64,000 nt of DNA from Trichomonas vaginalis G3 (taxonomy: Eukaryota; Parabasalia; Trichomonadida; Trichomonadidae). The notes under the pieces were generated by a model. It ran no database searches, was not told the DNA's origin, and worked only from the letters and a program-made list of their open reading frames with translations. The position numbers and the translations under genes are program-made. Where the stretch lies: positions 20,490,082 to 20,554,081 of the forward strand of contig NC_067207.1 of NCBI RefSeq assembly GCF_026262505.1, read 5' to 3'. Shown here one piece after another: positions 10,740 through 22,100 of the stretch (position 1 is its first letter; each line of letters opens with the position of its first letter).

Positions 10740-12134
10740 TCAAAGATAAGATAAGCTACTTTTTCTTCTCCTGAAATTAGATCTTTCCAAATTTGTTACA
10801 ATTACCTTATCAAGTCTAGTAATATAAGGAACGCCATCATATAGTAATGGTTGTTTCCTTGTTCGCTCAAAATCTTCTAAAGCAACTTTTATTTTCTTGT
10901 CTAAACGAGGTAAAACTGTTTTGTATCTTCTTTTGGCTTTCTCATCATTTCTATTTGATTCATACTGATTGATAATATCTTCTCTTTGTTCAATAAGATC
11001 CAAAATTGGTTTCTCGTCAACTAGAAGTTTTCTTAAATTAATTACTAAATTATGTAACTGTAAAAAGTATGTTTTTTCATCTGTAAACTGGCCACCAAGT
11101 AATTCATCAATATTTTCTTTAGGCATATGCAAAATTTGTGACAATTCGTCAATCTCATTACTCAATTTTCCAATAACTTCATCTAATCTTTGATCTTTTT
11201 CAGCATTAAGTCTGATAACTTCATTACGCGCTACTTCAAGAGATTTCTTTGATAAATCTTTTTGCTTCAATACGATTTCTCTGTCATTTTCTGGAGTATC
11301 TAATAATTGCCATAATGAAGTAAGCTGAATAGCTAACTTGGAGAGTTCTTCTTTGCGAACATCATATTCTGTTTGGTATTGATTGAGCAAATAATCAAGA
11401 GTTTCTATATTTTGTTGAGAATAAACTGTTGAAGAAATAATATTTTGCATATCTTGTGTAAAATCTTCGCCAAGCTCAATTAAAAGCTTTTGTAATGCTG
11501 TAGATCTTTGCTCAAAAGATTCTTTTCGCCTGGAAACTGTTTCAGTAAGAATTTTATTTTGTTCTTGCAAATGAATAAGTCTATCTTCTGACAAATCTTC
11601 ATACTCGGCTCTCGAAAAATCGCCTCTGTCCTGTTCTGGAAATCCAATTGTGTCATAAAGTTGGTTAATAGATGTAATTACTTCTTCAAATTGTTTTTGT
11701 CTTTCTAATATAGCGTCTTTATATTTTTCAAAGTATGAATCCATTTCATTGTTAACTTGACGTAAGGATTTTTCGTTCGAAAAAATATTTTGGAATGAAT
11801 CGATGTCTTCTTGTGGTGCTTTAATTGATTTAAGAAGCTCTGACATTGTGTGAAGTCTTTTCAACGTTGCTTCATGCATCTGTGTGCATTTGAAAACTTG
11901 TAAATCTAAAAATTCTTTTTTAGCATCCAAAATTTGATGCCTAATATTATTAATTATCTCTTCCATTTGATCATCTGTCAATTCTAATTGCTTCCAAAGT
12001 TGCCTTAATGTTGTTGTATCTAATTCTTCACTTTCATCAATCATTTTAAACGTCTTTTTTAAAAGGGGGTAACACTTTGATTTCATTTTCTGTTTTATAC
12101 TAGCATAATTAAACTTGGATCCATTCACGCTCAT
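10740..12134 (-). CDS. MAP65/ASE1/PRC1-family microtubule-associated protein
   Basis: This is a probable anti-parallel microtubule bundler of the spindle midzone or of the trichomonad cytoskeleton. It is almost wholly helical coiled coil (464 aa from the chosen start), shorter than plant MAP65 (~580 aa). Family signs are the paired L-x-x-L-W-x-x-L elements (LRQLWKQLELTDDQ; LTSLWQLLDTPENDRE), the KPILDLIEQREDIINQ helix, and the conserved spectrin-like C-terminal part RYKTVLPRLDKKIKVALEDFE followed by PLLYDGVPYI. The frame opens at a GTG 54 bases further upstream. The ATG at 12134 is preferred because a TCACTTC initiator lies 21 bases before it. It ends with TGA. The gene looks intact. Confidence 0.85.
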   Translation of the reverse strand: MSVNGSKFNYASIKQKMKSKCYPLLKKTFKMIDESEELDTTTLRQLWKQLELTDDQMEEIINNIRHQILDAKKEFLDLQVFKCTQMHEATLKRLHTMSELLKSIKAPQEDIDSFQNIFSNEKSLRQVNNEMDSYFEKYKDAILERQKQFEEVITSINQLYDTIGFPEQDRGDFSRAEYEDLSEDRLIHLQEQNKILTETVSRRKESFEQRSTALQKLLIELGEDFTQDMQNIISSTVYSQQNIETLDYLLNQYQTEYDVRKEELSKLAIQLTSLWQLLDTPENDREIVLKQKDLSKKSLEVARNEVIRLNAEKDQRLDEVIGKLSNEIDELSQILHMPKENIDELLGGQFTDEKTYFLQLHNLVINLRKLLVDEKPILDLIEQREDIINQYESNRNDEKAKRRYKTVLPRLDKKIKVALEDFERTRKQPLLYDGVPYITRLDKVIVTNLERSNFRRRKSSLSYL

Positions 12135-12150
12135 GACAACAGTTTGTTCC

Positions 12151-12157
12151 GAAGTGA
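12151..12157 (-). promoter_or_regulatory. Initiator (Inr) TCACTTC of the MAP65-like gene
   Basis: The trichomonad-type initiator has its A at 12155, giving a 21-base leader to the ATG at 12134. It supports the downstream ATG over the upstream GTG-opened frame. Confidence 0.5.
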
Positions 12158-12321
12158 AGTGTATTTGGTTGGGTATTAGCTGATTCACACCACCGTATCA
12201 GATTCCGATTATTTAATTTTCAGAGATATCCAAAAATATCTAAAGCGGATGCCATTTAAAAAGAATCTACCTAGATTTAATAATATAAAATAAGTATTTA
12301 TTTCGGATCAAAAAAAAATAA

Positions 12322-14906
12322 TTATATTTCGTGTTCTTCACCACCTTCTGACATACAAACAATTTCCATAAAGACACGCTCAAGCGATGATGATGAGCAT
12401 GTGAAGTAATTGAAGCCGTTATCTCCTTCGAGACCTTCTTCCATTACTTCAAAGAGGTTACCAAGTGTTGTCTTTGATGCTGGAACGTTGTAAATTCTTG
12501 CTGTTGGACGCTTAATAGAGAGCTCAGCTTCCTTCAATCTTGTATTGAAGAAGAAGTCGACCTTTGTGTCTGTCTTTTCATCGGAATCTTCCAACTGCAT
12601 ATCGATCTTGTAATCTGTACCGAACTTAGCGGACAAGTACTGTGGAGAACCAACTGTGTAGACGTTGCCTTTGATCATGATTGAGATGTCGTCACAGAGC
12701 GCTTCTGCTTCACTGAGGATGTGTGTGCAGAGCATGAATGTCTTCTTTCCTCTGTAGTACTGAATCATCTCGTGGACCTGGTGTCTTAATATAGGATCGA
12801 GTGTTGCTGTTGGTTCATCGAGCAATATGATTCTTGCTCTTCCGAGGAAGCTGAGTGCGATTGCGAGCTTTCTCTGATCGCCATCACTGAGTTCTCTGAT
12901 TGGTGTGTCCTTGATGCTTTCAACATCGAGAAGCTGAATGAGTCTCTCTGAGTTCTTCTTTTCGTTCTCAGGAGACATCTTGTGGAGGAGAGAATAGAAG
13001 TGGAAGTGCTCTGAGATTGTCATATCATCACAAAGATGAGTGTTGAATTGTGGGCAAACACTGAGAATATCTGTGTTGCTGTTTTCAGTGATATCAACTC
13101 CATCAACTTCAATTGTGCCAGAAGATGGTGGTAACATTGATGTGATCATACTCATTAATGTTGTCTTACCTGCACCATTAGCACCTAAGAAACCAAAGAG
13201 AGAACCTTTCTTGATACCAAGAGAAACATCATTAACAGCAGGAATTGGCTTTCCTTCAGTGTTGAAGAACAACTTGGAAACATTATGAATTCTGACAGCA
13301 TAATCCTTTGATCCAGCAACTTCATTTTCCATTCTTTTGGCTTCATCTGTAACTGGATGTTTAGCTTTTTGCTCTCTAAAGAAGTCTTGATAGTCACCAT
13401 AATTGCTCTTAGCTAATTTCCTTCTGATTGCATTACGTGAATATTCGATGATCCAAAGGATAACAGTGTAGATAAGGATGTTGATGAATGAGAAGATGAA
13501 AAATGGGAATGCATCAGAATCTGTCGAGAAGTAGTGCTTGATTCCATCTTTGTTATATAATGACTCGAGGAACACTTTCTGCATATATCCTTCGAGCATA
13601 AGAGGTGGGAATAATGCAAACAACCAGCTGAGCTGCTTAGTTGAGTCACCATCACCGATCATCGAAGCCAAGAAAGGGATCATGAGCATAATCAAGTTGA
13701 TGATGAACATGTTTCTTCCTGCGTTATCTGCGTTGCTGAATAAGAAGCTCAAGCAGTAGATGTATAGCATGAATGAGAATCCGCAGATGAAGAAGATGTA
13801 GTATGTTATTTCTGGGTTTTGTGTGAAGACCTTGATTTGGAATATGAGGAATACAACCCAAACGAGTGTGATTTCGACGAACCAAACGAGCATATCGAAT
13901 ATGTAAGTGATAACCCAGTATGGGAGAATCTTGAGTGAGCACGAGACCATGTATGATCTTACTGGACCTTGAATATCGATGATTGGTCTTATGATGACAC
14001 TGGAAATGATTGAAGTGAGACCCATTGCGATCAACATCGGGACATCATCGCGAAGAACGAATCTTGTGAACTTCCAGTGAGGACTGTGTATATGACCTTG
14101 AAGTCGATTCCCTTCTTGATGTTCCTGTCTGTGAACTCCTTGTTCATGGCATCTTTCGTTTCTTGTGGGATCATTGAGAACTTTTCATCATCGAAATCTG
14201 GTATCTTTGCGAGTGTTGCGAGTTCAACTCTGTACATGATGCAGTAACCGATGAAAGAGTTGTTGATTGACTGGTATGTGTTTGAGTCAGCTTCTGATGT
14301 ATCATTCCAAATGAGAGAGATGTTGTTTCCACCAGTTGCACTGAATTCGTCTGGAAGGATGAATCCCATAGCAATATATGTTCCATTCTCTCTGCACTTG
14401 TAAAGGTAGTCATCTGCACTTGTCTGATTGCTGAAAACGTGTAGTGTTGGGTAAACACCAATATCTGTCTTAACAAGAGATCTGATTGAATCTATGTATT
14501 TCTTCTGGAATGGCTTATTCGCGTAGTTGTTTTCGTAATCACTTGCAATAACAACCAAGTTATCAGCTTTATATGGGTAAGCAGAGAAATCAAATGTTTT
14601 GTATGTGTCCTTGTAAACTGCTGCTGTCATGTACTTAATCAAAATTGCCAAGCATGAAACAACTAATGTGACAATGATGTTTGAAATAAATGGACCAAAT
14701 GATCTTTTGATTGCAATCCATTTTCTGTACGTCATGGCTCTGTACTGTGATGCAAAGCGGTGATACTTCTGATCATGTTCTATTTGACTTTGTTCATCAT
14801 CTTCTGGCATCAATTCCATGATGCTTGAAGTTCTGCGAGAAATTGCGGATCTACGTCTGTGTGGAGACTTGGGGATATGTATAGCATACTCGTCGTATAA
14901 AGACAT
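12322..14906 (-). CDS. ABC transporter, ABCA subfamily half-transporter (one frameshift)
   Basis: This is a probable membrane lipid exporter of the ABCA type. An N-terminal cytosolic stretch leads to a membrane helix (NIIVTLVVSCLAILI), a large extracytoplasmic loop with N-glycosylation-type sites, a cluster of five or so membrane segments, and then a nucleotide-binding domain. That domain has Walker A GANGAGKTT, a variant signature LSDGDQRKL (for LSGGQ), Walker B IILLDEPTATLD and a switch His in LCTHILSEAE. The reading frame shifts once near 14075-14090, within the extracytoplasmic loop before the membrane cluster. One base too many there, or a read error, explains it. The start at 14906 (MSLYDEY) is chosen because TCACTCA lies 12 bases upstream; an in-frame ATG at 14999 is possible. 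Confidence 0.85.
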
Positions 14907-14913
14907 ATCTTGT

Positions 14914-14920
14914 TGAGTGA
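14914..14920 (-). promoter_or_regulatory. Initiator TCACTCA of the minus-strand ABCA gene
   Basis: The A of the motif is at 14918, 12 bases before the ATG at 14906, the usual trichomonad spacing. Confidence 0.45.
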
Positions 14921-14999
14921 TGAAAAATAAAAATGAACAAATTTCATCACAGGCTTTTTCAATCAGAAAATTGAATGTGTTCTCAAAAAAAGCGAACAT

Positions 15000-15248
15000 T
15001 TAACAATGTTGGTTCTTTTGAACTTTTATCAATATTTGAGCTTGAATTAATAATTAGTTTAATAATAAAATTTGTGTTGATCCAATTTTTCAGAGGAAAT
15101 TTTTGATTACTATTAAACGATCTTTCGCTATGATTTAATATTCTTGATTGATATGGTAAATGAATTCATATTTTCTTAATTTAAAAATTTAAAAATTTGA
15201 AAAATCTGCTCAAAATTTTTGAAAGTCGATAAATTGAAAGCTTTTAGT
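15000..15248. promoter_or_regulatory. Divergent promoter region between two ABCA genes
   Basis: About 250 AT-rich bases separate the two head-to-head ABCA genes and must hold both sets of upstream signals. Apart from the two initiators I see no clear shared motif. Confidence 0.4.
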
Positions 15249-15255
15249 TCATTTT
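15249..15255 (+). promoter_or_regulatory. Initiator TCATTTT of the plus-strand ABCA gene
   Basis: This matches the trichomonad initiator consensus TCA-Y-W. The presumed start A at 15251 gives an 11-base leader to the ATG at 15262. Confidence 0.6.
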
Positions 15256-15261
15256 AGTTTA

Positions 15262-17752
15262 ATGTCGCGGGTTTCACCCATGAATCTTAATGAAGATAAA
15301 GGTAGCCAATGGTCACAGAGAAAGCCAACATTTTGGAAGACTTTCAGATCTCTTCTCAGAAGATCTTTGCTCATGAAGATCAGAGATTGGAGTTCTGTTG
15401 TTGCCGAAATCATCTCGCTCTTGATTATCATTTCCATGGTATTATTCTCCAAAATGGGAAATTCTCCAAACGAAGAGATCAAGAACCCATCTGTTCAGAC
15501 GAAAGATCAAATGTTTGGATCTACACTTGTTCAATACATGAGAGTTTATACTCTTGGCGATGGCGGAAACTTTGTCGCAGCACCAAACAAAGATGAGACG
15601 AAGACGATGATCAAAGATTTCTGGAGTAACAAAACAATTCCAGTTTACGACACTAAAGCTGGCAAAGTTTCAGAAATGGTGAACTTATCAGAAAGATTCG
15701 AATACCTCTCAACGCTCGATGACTTCCCAGATAACTTCCAGTCCACAGAAAAATCATCCATCGGTATTTTCCTTGCTAACTCAGGCGAAGAAGGCTACTA
15801 CAGGAACATAACAGCAAACGTTGCAAGCAACAACGAGCAAGCAAATATGTTCACCAGTATGACAGACATGGTTGCCGGCTTTTCTTACGCGATGACAGGT
15901 GAATCACTCGCAGAAGCTTTCACAGCAGTCAATGCTAAGCTCCAGGCATACATAGACTCACCTCCAGCTGACCAGGCTGAGCTCAAGCAAAATCTCACCA
16001 ACGAGCTCCTCTCAGTTTCAGCTGAAGGATATAGCAGTCCAAATATCAACGGCTTAGTTATGTCAAGACCAGAAACAACAACATCTCTCCCACTCAACCT
16101 CGCTATGGCTTTCCACTCAACAATTCCATGCGTCATCGCAGCAATGCCTGACTTGTCACTCATCCTTGAAGATAAGGAGTCTCACATGATGACATTCATC
16201 TTCCTTATGGGTGCCAGTGAGACAGCATATTACTTAGTTGCTATACTCACAACATTCCTCACATGCATCATTCCTTACATCGTTATCAGTATCATTTTCT
16301 CAGGTGTCGCAGTCATGAAGGGAACAAACTTCTTCCTCATATTCATCCTCTCAATCCTCTTTGTCATATCTTACATCCAGTTCCAGAACTTCTTGAGCAC
16401 ATTCTTCAAGAAGAAAGGAAACGGTAGAGTCATTACTGTTGTTTTCCTCATTCTCATCATTTTCTTTGCATACCTCAACAACTCATTCACTATGAAGGCA
16501 GCTGATCCAGTCAAGCACGTATTCTCTCTCATTCCATTCGTCACATGGGAGCTTGCAGTCGATGTCATGTTCGAAGAAGTCAGAAACAGCAGACCACCAC
16601 TCGGCTGGGGCGATGTCGGCAGAAATTACTTGACATATCCACTCTGGTATGCTTTCATGTGGTTCATTCTCGATACATTTATCTGGGGTGGCTTATTCAT
16701 TTTGTTCAACTCCACAATGAACAGTGGATTCGGCGCACCTCCACTCAGATGGTCAGACATCTTCCACTGTCACTTCAAGGGCAAGGAAGAGATCAAACTC
16801 GAGGATATCAATGACAACAACTCTCTCATCAAGGTAGACAGCCTCACTAAGATATACCCAACACAGAAGAACAAGAACAAACCAGCTATCGACGATGTAT
16901 CATTCGACATCAAGAAGGGCGAAATCATTGTCATGATTGGTCCAAACGGTGCCGGTAAGTCATCCATCATCAATGTTGTTTCAGGTGCACTTCCTGCAAC
17001 AAAGGGTACTATGTCTCTTGGTGGTCAAGAAGCAACAGACAGATTCGGCGGTATCCAGAACTGTCTCGGTATTGTGTTCCAGGAGAACGTAATTTACAGA
17101 CTTCTCAGCATCAGAGAGCATCTTGAGATCTTTGGACGTATCAGAGGTATTGATGAATTCACACTCCAAAACTCTATCGATTTCTTCGCAGACAACCTTC
17201 AACTTCGCGAAATGCTTCCAAACAGAGCTGGTGACTTATCTGGTGGTCAGAAGAGAAAACTCTGCATTGCACTTTCACTCCTCGGTAACCCACCAATTAT
17301 CATGATGGATGAGCCAACAGCAGGTGTCGATGTTCAGGCCAGACAGCTTATTTGGAAGACAATTTCTACCCTCAAGGAAAGCACATGCATCATCACAACA
17401 CATGCACTTGAAGAGGCAGAAGCAGTTTCATCAAGAATGTTTGTCATCTCAGGTGGTAAGATACCATTCAGTGGCACATCAACAGAACTCAGAAGCAAGT
17501 TCAAATGCGGATATCTCCTCAGACTAGACTGTGAACCAGAGAACATGAGCAAAATCTTGAAGGCATGCGTTCATCAAAGAAGCGACAATAATGGAAGAAC
17601 GTGATGATACAATTTGCATCCCAGTAAACAAGAATATCGGAAAGCTTCTCAAGCACCTTGATGCAAACAGAGAAGCTCTCGGAATTGACAAATACTCATT
17701 CTCCGTAGAGCAACTTGAAGATGTTCTCCTTAGAATTCTTGGACACAACTAA
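15262..17752 (+). CDS. ABC transporter, ABCA subfamily half-transporter (C-terminal frameshift)
   Basis: This is the divergent partner of the ABCA gene at 12322-14906 and likely also a lipid transporter. A cytosolic N terminus is followed by a membrane helix (IISLLIIISMVLF), an extracytoplasmic loop, and a group of membrane segments between residues ~310 and 500. The nucleotide-binding domain has Walker A GPNGAGKSS, signature LSGGQKRKL, Walker B IIMMDEPTAGVD and switch His in ITTHALEEAE. The first frame stops at 17604. A C-terminal extension of about 60 residues (ATIMEERDDTICIPVNKN ... VLLRILGHN) continues in another frame to the TAA at 17752, so there is one single-base frameshift near 17570. 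Unlike its neighbour it keeps the canonical LSGGQ. Confidence 0.88.
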
Positions 17753-19107
17753 TATATCTAATGTCTATTGTATTAGAAAACTGTATTGAAAATGTGCCAG
17801 TCATTCTCGGATATTGGGGCTGAAATTCAACAACTGTGGAAAATGCAGTAATTTGTCCGTTCCTATTGGACGAGAAATCACTTAAGTTTTTATTCAGCAA
17901 ATCATATAATGACATTAATAAAATTAATGATTGCGCAAAGGAAGATATAAATATCCAACAGATATACTTTAAGAAATTTGTTAATTCAATGAAAGCTGAA
18001 CGTATATTCAACAAGAGATATCACTTCAAGAACAACCAGTAAGTGTAACAAATATCATATATTATTGTGTGTTGTACATAGAAAACGAGTCCCATTCTAT
18101 ATAAAGCGTATGTCCAAATCAATTCCATTAAAAAAATAGGATAACTACGCATAATTGGGCTAATTAGATTGTAATACAGTATCTCTAACAATAATTCGTG
18201 GAAACAATTTGATGGAACTTATTTTTTTACGAAAAAAAGAACCTAAAAACATTTTTAATTATTCCCATAAGATATTGTAATTCTTTTAAAATTAAGGACA
18301 GCCACATTAATTATCAAAAATTAACGATAGAAAAAAATTCAATTGAAAATTTGATACTATTTTAAATTGAACCAAAAATAGGATTGCTGTGATGCCAGTT
18401 GTATGTTTAAATAGAATACAATGATTTGAAAAATTTTATGAAAATTTTTGGTTTGGTCATGATTAACCAGTGACAATTTTCTAAATAAAGCCCTCATTGT
18501 GTCACTGCTCATCTACGATAGTACCAAATAACATATCTCTTTATCAAGCCCATTGCCTTTTTGGAGACAAACTTTCAAACGGAATCTAGAGAAATTTCAT
18601 AAAATTATCATGTTAAGATAACTGCGATTAGAACTTATTGTGGTTCAAGGCCAAGTAGAAGTATCAAATTTCTTTGAAAATGTCGCTCAGATTTGAATTT
18701 TATATGATTCAATGTAATTGAAATAATATTCAAATCGTGACCAATTTCGAAATGCTAAATATGCATGTGCTATAAAATAATGCTTATGGATAAAAATTGG
18801 TTTGTTAACAAAATTGTGAAAGTCTTTAGAACTGTGCTTTCTGAAAAATTGAGAATAAACAGCACGACAGTGAACGTTAATAAATTAATTGAACTTTTTT
18901 ATCTGAGTTTAATTTGGTAATATTTATATACTACAGATAATGGCAATTCTGAAAATCCCGATTTTGGAATTTTATGGAGTTCTCATCAGATGGGAAAATT
19001 ATTGTATTCTTTTTACCAGAATGAAAAAGGAAAAATAAGTTGTATTGAATAAAGACGAACATCTAATATAATTTACACGATATGGTAAAAATAAATACAA
19101 AATAAAG
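17753..19107. other. Intergenic, nothing recognised
   Basis: This is 1.35 kb of AT-rich DNA between convergent genes. A 68-codon frame at 17836 opens with GTG, not ATG, and shows no family. No repeats, RNA genes or element ends were seen. Confidence 0.5.
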
Positions 19108-19719
19108 TTACATGAAGTCATCTGAATCGTTGTTACCATCGTATTTTGGTAAATCACCAAGAATCTTTGAAGATTTCTTTGATGGCTTGCCAGTCGATCC
19201 TTCAGATGAGTAGTCATAAGAGTCGTAATCATTGTCTTGCTTCTTAAACTTTGAATTCTTAATGAGATCGTTGAGATCCTTCTCCATTTCTGGGATTGTG
19301 GTAGAAGCCTTGTTCTTTTCAAGGAGCTTTTCGATCTGTTTGTTGTTTCTTACAGCTCTATTGTATAAGATCTCTGCGTTTGGAACAAATGTAACTGTTC
19401 CAACATTTAAGGATTTGGTCTTGGCTAAGTTTGTGCAAAGTGTATAGATAACATCTGTAGCTGGTCTCTTTACGCCTTCTATTGAGCCAAGCTTGACAAT
19501 CTGGGAGCAGATTGCAATAAGCTTCTGTGGTGGTACTGTCTCACCTTCGTTGAGTCTAAGATAAGCATGTGGGCTTGAGAAATTATCAACATGGAACCAA
19601 TAAACAAGAGTCTTGAGCTCATTCATATACCTCTGGGAGTACTTAATGAGTCCATCATTCTCGAACTTATCATCACCAACAAATAAGAGATGGTTGTCGA
19701 TGTTATAGATGATTACCAT
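19108..19719 (-). CDS. CCDC25-like protein (NFACT-R/DUF814 domain)
   Basis: This 203-aa protein is collinear with eukaryotic CCDC25. It has a central NFACT-R (DUF814) domain with the hallmark YWFHVDNFSSPHAYLRL followed by GETVPPQKL, and ANLAKT-type and VGTVTF elements. A Lys/Glu-rich helical tail and a C terminus of DGNNDSDDFM follow, closely resembling the DGND-SDEFM end of animal CCDC25. NFACT-R proteins are linked to the ribosome-quality-control factor NEMF/Rqc2 and to nucleic-acid binding. The role here is inferred from the family. The ATG at 19719 is the only sensible start. The gene appears intact and ends in TAA. Confidence 0.88.
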   Translation of the reverse strand: MVIIYNIDNHLLFVGDDKFENDGLIKYSQRYMNELKTLVYWFHVDNFSSPHAYLRLNEGETVPPQKLIAICSQIVKLGSIEGVKRPATDVIYTLCTNLAKTKSLNVGTVTFVPNAEILYNRAVRNNKQIEKLLEKNKASTTIPEMEKDLNDLIKNSKFKKQDNDYDSYDYSSEGSTGKPSKKSSKILGDLPKYDGNNDSDDFM

Positions 19720-19943
19720 TTTGGAAGAATGGTCGAATCAATAAATTGATTGACGATAATAATACACAGAAATTACTCTGCCGATATGAAATTTTCTTTC
19801 AAATTTTATATAAATAGGTAAATATTACTCATGAGCATATGTGAAACATGGAAATCAAAAACATTGGATGAAATCTTGGAAAATTTTTAAAAAACGTATT
19901 TTTACCTCTCACAAAAGATTATTTGAATGATTTAAGAAAAAAA

Positions 19944-20015
19944 TGGATGCAGGGGAGATCGAATCCTCGGCCTCAACAATGCAAATGTTGCGCTCTACCA
20001 CTGAGCTATGCACCC
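19944..20015 (-). tRNA. tRNA-Ala (anticodon UGC)
   Basis: The 72-nt sequence folds as a cloverleaf. The acceptor stem is GGGTGCA with TGCATCC (one G-U), the D arm is GCTC-AGTGGTA-GAGC, and the anticodon stem is CAACA/TGTTG around loop TTTGCAT (anticodon TGC). The variable loop is AGGCC, the T loop is TTCGATC and the discriminator is A. Internal boxes A (TAGCTCAGTGG) and B (GATTCGATC) are present. The T stem has one A-C mismatch (GAGGA/TCCCC). No intron and no encoded CCA were seen. Confidence 0.92.
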
Positions 20016-20562
20016 TCACATTAAACTATCATTAATTTCCCTTAAATACTTAATCGAACTTAATGAGATCCTTGGTATCTTTGAGTACATTTATTGAAAA
20101 AATAATTCGAATTTCAAAAAACTCTTTTAAAACTGTTACCAACTTTCATTATTTTTATACAATATGATTATATTTTAATACTTTATTATTTTTAGATCAT
20201 AATATTCTGCAATATTTTTTCCAAAAAATTTTTAAAATGTTTCATTTCTTTTAAGGGGGCACCCGCATGTACGTTTATTTGAGAGGAGGAGGATTACCCT
20301 CTCAATTTTGAAAGCTTCGTTAACATAATATCTCGATGAATATTGGATTAAAATTGAATTTGCCCATACCAATATATCTGATACAATATCCTTAAGTTTT
20401 ACTAAAAAGAATTTTTTAAAATCCCTGCAGATTCGGGGATTTTTAAATTTTTTGATTTTTTTCAAAAATTTTTCGAAAAAAAATATTTTCAGAAGAGCCT
20501 TAACGCCTAAGTTTTATGTTTAATGTTGAGTATCAAAAAGAATGGGCATCTGATATGTAATA

Positions 20563-21202
20563 AACAGAAATTCATCAAAAGTGACAGCTCTCAATTTTTT
20601 GACATTTGTAAATTCTAAATTGAATGAGAAAAATGAAATAATACTAAGCATAATACAATATTCTAGATTTAATTATAATTAGGAAAAAGTTAGTTTTGAG
20701 AGTACTTTTCATAGGCATATAGAATGAAATCTTCTGAAAAATAATATCACATAAACTCATATTATTTTCTAATATATAACTATTTGATATAAAAATCAAA
20801 TTCAATGATCTGAAAAGCGAAGGATAAACCTCAAAATTTACGAATATGATGAGTGGGAATAGGCGTAAAGCAAAAATTGATATTTCATATGGTTTTATGA
20901 TAGATAAGCATTATATTCCCACTCATTATATTCGTAAATTTTGAGGTTTATCCTTCGCTTTTCAGATCATTGAATTTGATTTTTATATAAAATAGTTATA
21001 TATTAGAAAATAATATGAGTTTATGTGATATTATTTTTCAGAAGATTTTGTGTTCTTCTTCAAAATTTTACTTTTTTATTAAAAAGAATCTTTACAAAAT
21101 ATACATTTACTTTAATTAATATTTAAAAACGTGCTCTATCAAAAGTTCCAAAAATTCAATATTTTAGCTTTTCTGAGGTGTCACTTTTGATGAATTTCTG
21201 TT
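20563..21202. mobile_element. 640-bp MITE with 24-bp perfect TIRs and TA duplication
   Basis: The first 24 bases (AACAGAAATTCATC...GTGACA, 20563-20586) are perfectly inverted at 21179-21202, and both ends are flanked by TA (20561-20562; 21203-21204). This suggests a Tc1/mariner-type non-autonomous element. Its interior is a large palindrome: arm 20727-20860 against arm 20915-21048, 134 bp each with few mismatches around a 54-base spacer. There is no coding capacity. Confidence 0.7.
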
Positions 21203-21255
21203 TACAACAGATATAGCCATCATATATCCCAGAAGCAAATAAAAATTCTGACTTT

Positions 21256-21404
21256 TTAAGGGTGCCCTATAGACGATAGACCACCCTCAGAAAAGCACTT
21301 TTAAGGCTATTATATTGAGAACTAGAATCTGGATAATCCATTCATTTGAGTTCTAATAAGGTTAATTTTGTGATGTTTACATTATCGTTATAGGGCACCC
21401 TTAA
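21256..21404. mobile_element. 149-bp inverted-repeat mini-element
   Basis: TTAAGGGTGCCCTATA at 21256-21271 is perfectly inverted at 21389-21404. It resembles the ends of the 20251-22100 element and so is probably a short relative nested inside it. Confidence 0.6.
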
Positions 21405-22100
21405 GCATAAAAAATGAAATTTTATTTTTTGCAAAAAACAGGCCACCCGGATGTACGTTTATTTGAGAGGAGGAGGATTAAATTTTTGAAAGCAGTAAAA
21501 TTTGTAAATATGCTAGTTATATAATAATATGCATTATTTTAAAAAATAAAAATTAAAGCACGTTAAATTTTTTTTGATGAATTTTTACAAAAGCTACTCA
21601 GGATAATGCAAGATATGAGTAGTTAAACATAAATTTCAAATCAGATTTTACTTATAATAAATATTTTAAATTTCCGAAAATTAAGTTCAGATCGACTCTA
21701 TACGTAGTAAATACTAAATAAGGTGCCAAAAACCTATTAAACAGTATCAAAACTATCAAGATTGTAATGTTTTTGAAGAAAAATTTATAGAATTATGGAC
21801 TTCAAACAGATATTATGTAAATAAAAATAATATAATGAATTTATTTATTCGTATAATAGCAGTAATAAGTCGATTATTCACTTCTACTTCTGAGATTTGA
21901 ATTTAATTTCGACAGAAAAAGAGATTCAAGAGGAAAATACTAGGGGATACAAACTGCCACCATGACAGGATTATTATGGAGCCAAGTTGTATTTTTTGAT
22001 ATTTTTAGAGTTTTCCTACCTATTTAGGTACCAAGTTATTGCTTAAAAATTAAGGTTCTAAATTCTGAAGTTTACATGATCCTCCCGGGCGCACCCTTAA

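Larger units (their letters stand above)
20251..22100. mobile_element. Outer non-autonomous element with TTAAGGG..GC..CCCG ends
   Basis: The left end TTAAGGGGGCACCCG (20251-20265) is inverted at 22086-22100 with two differences. Similar ends recur inside (21256 and 21404). A 45-bp piece beginning near the left end (CATGTACGTTTATTTGAGAGG, about 20266) is repeated at about 21447. There is no ORF. The whole is read as a nest of short inverted-repeat (MITE-like) elements; the family is unknown and the outermost pairing is less certain than the inner ones. Confidence 0.45.

Noticed and set aside
17836-18042. Small gene downstream of the ABCA transporter
   Set aside because: It opens with GTG, has no initiator and no recognisable domain.
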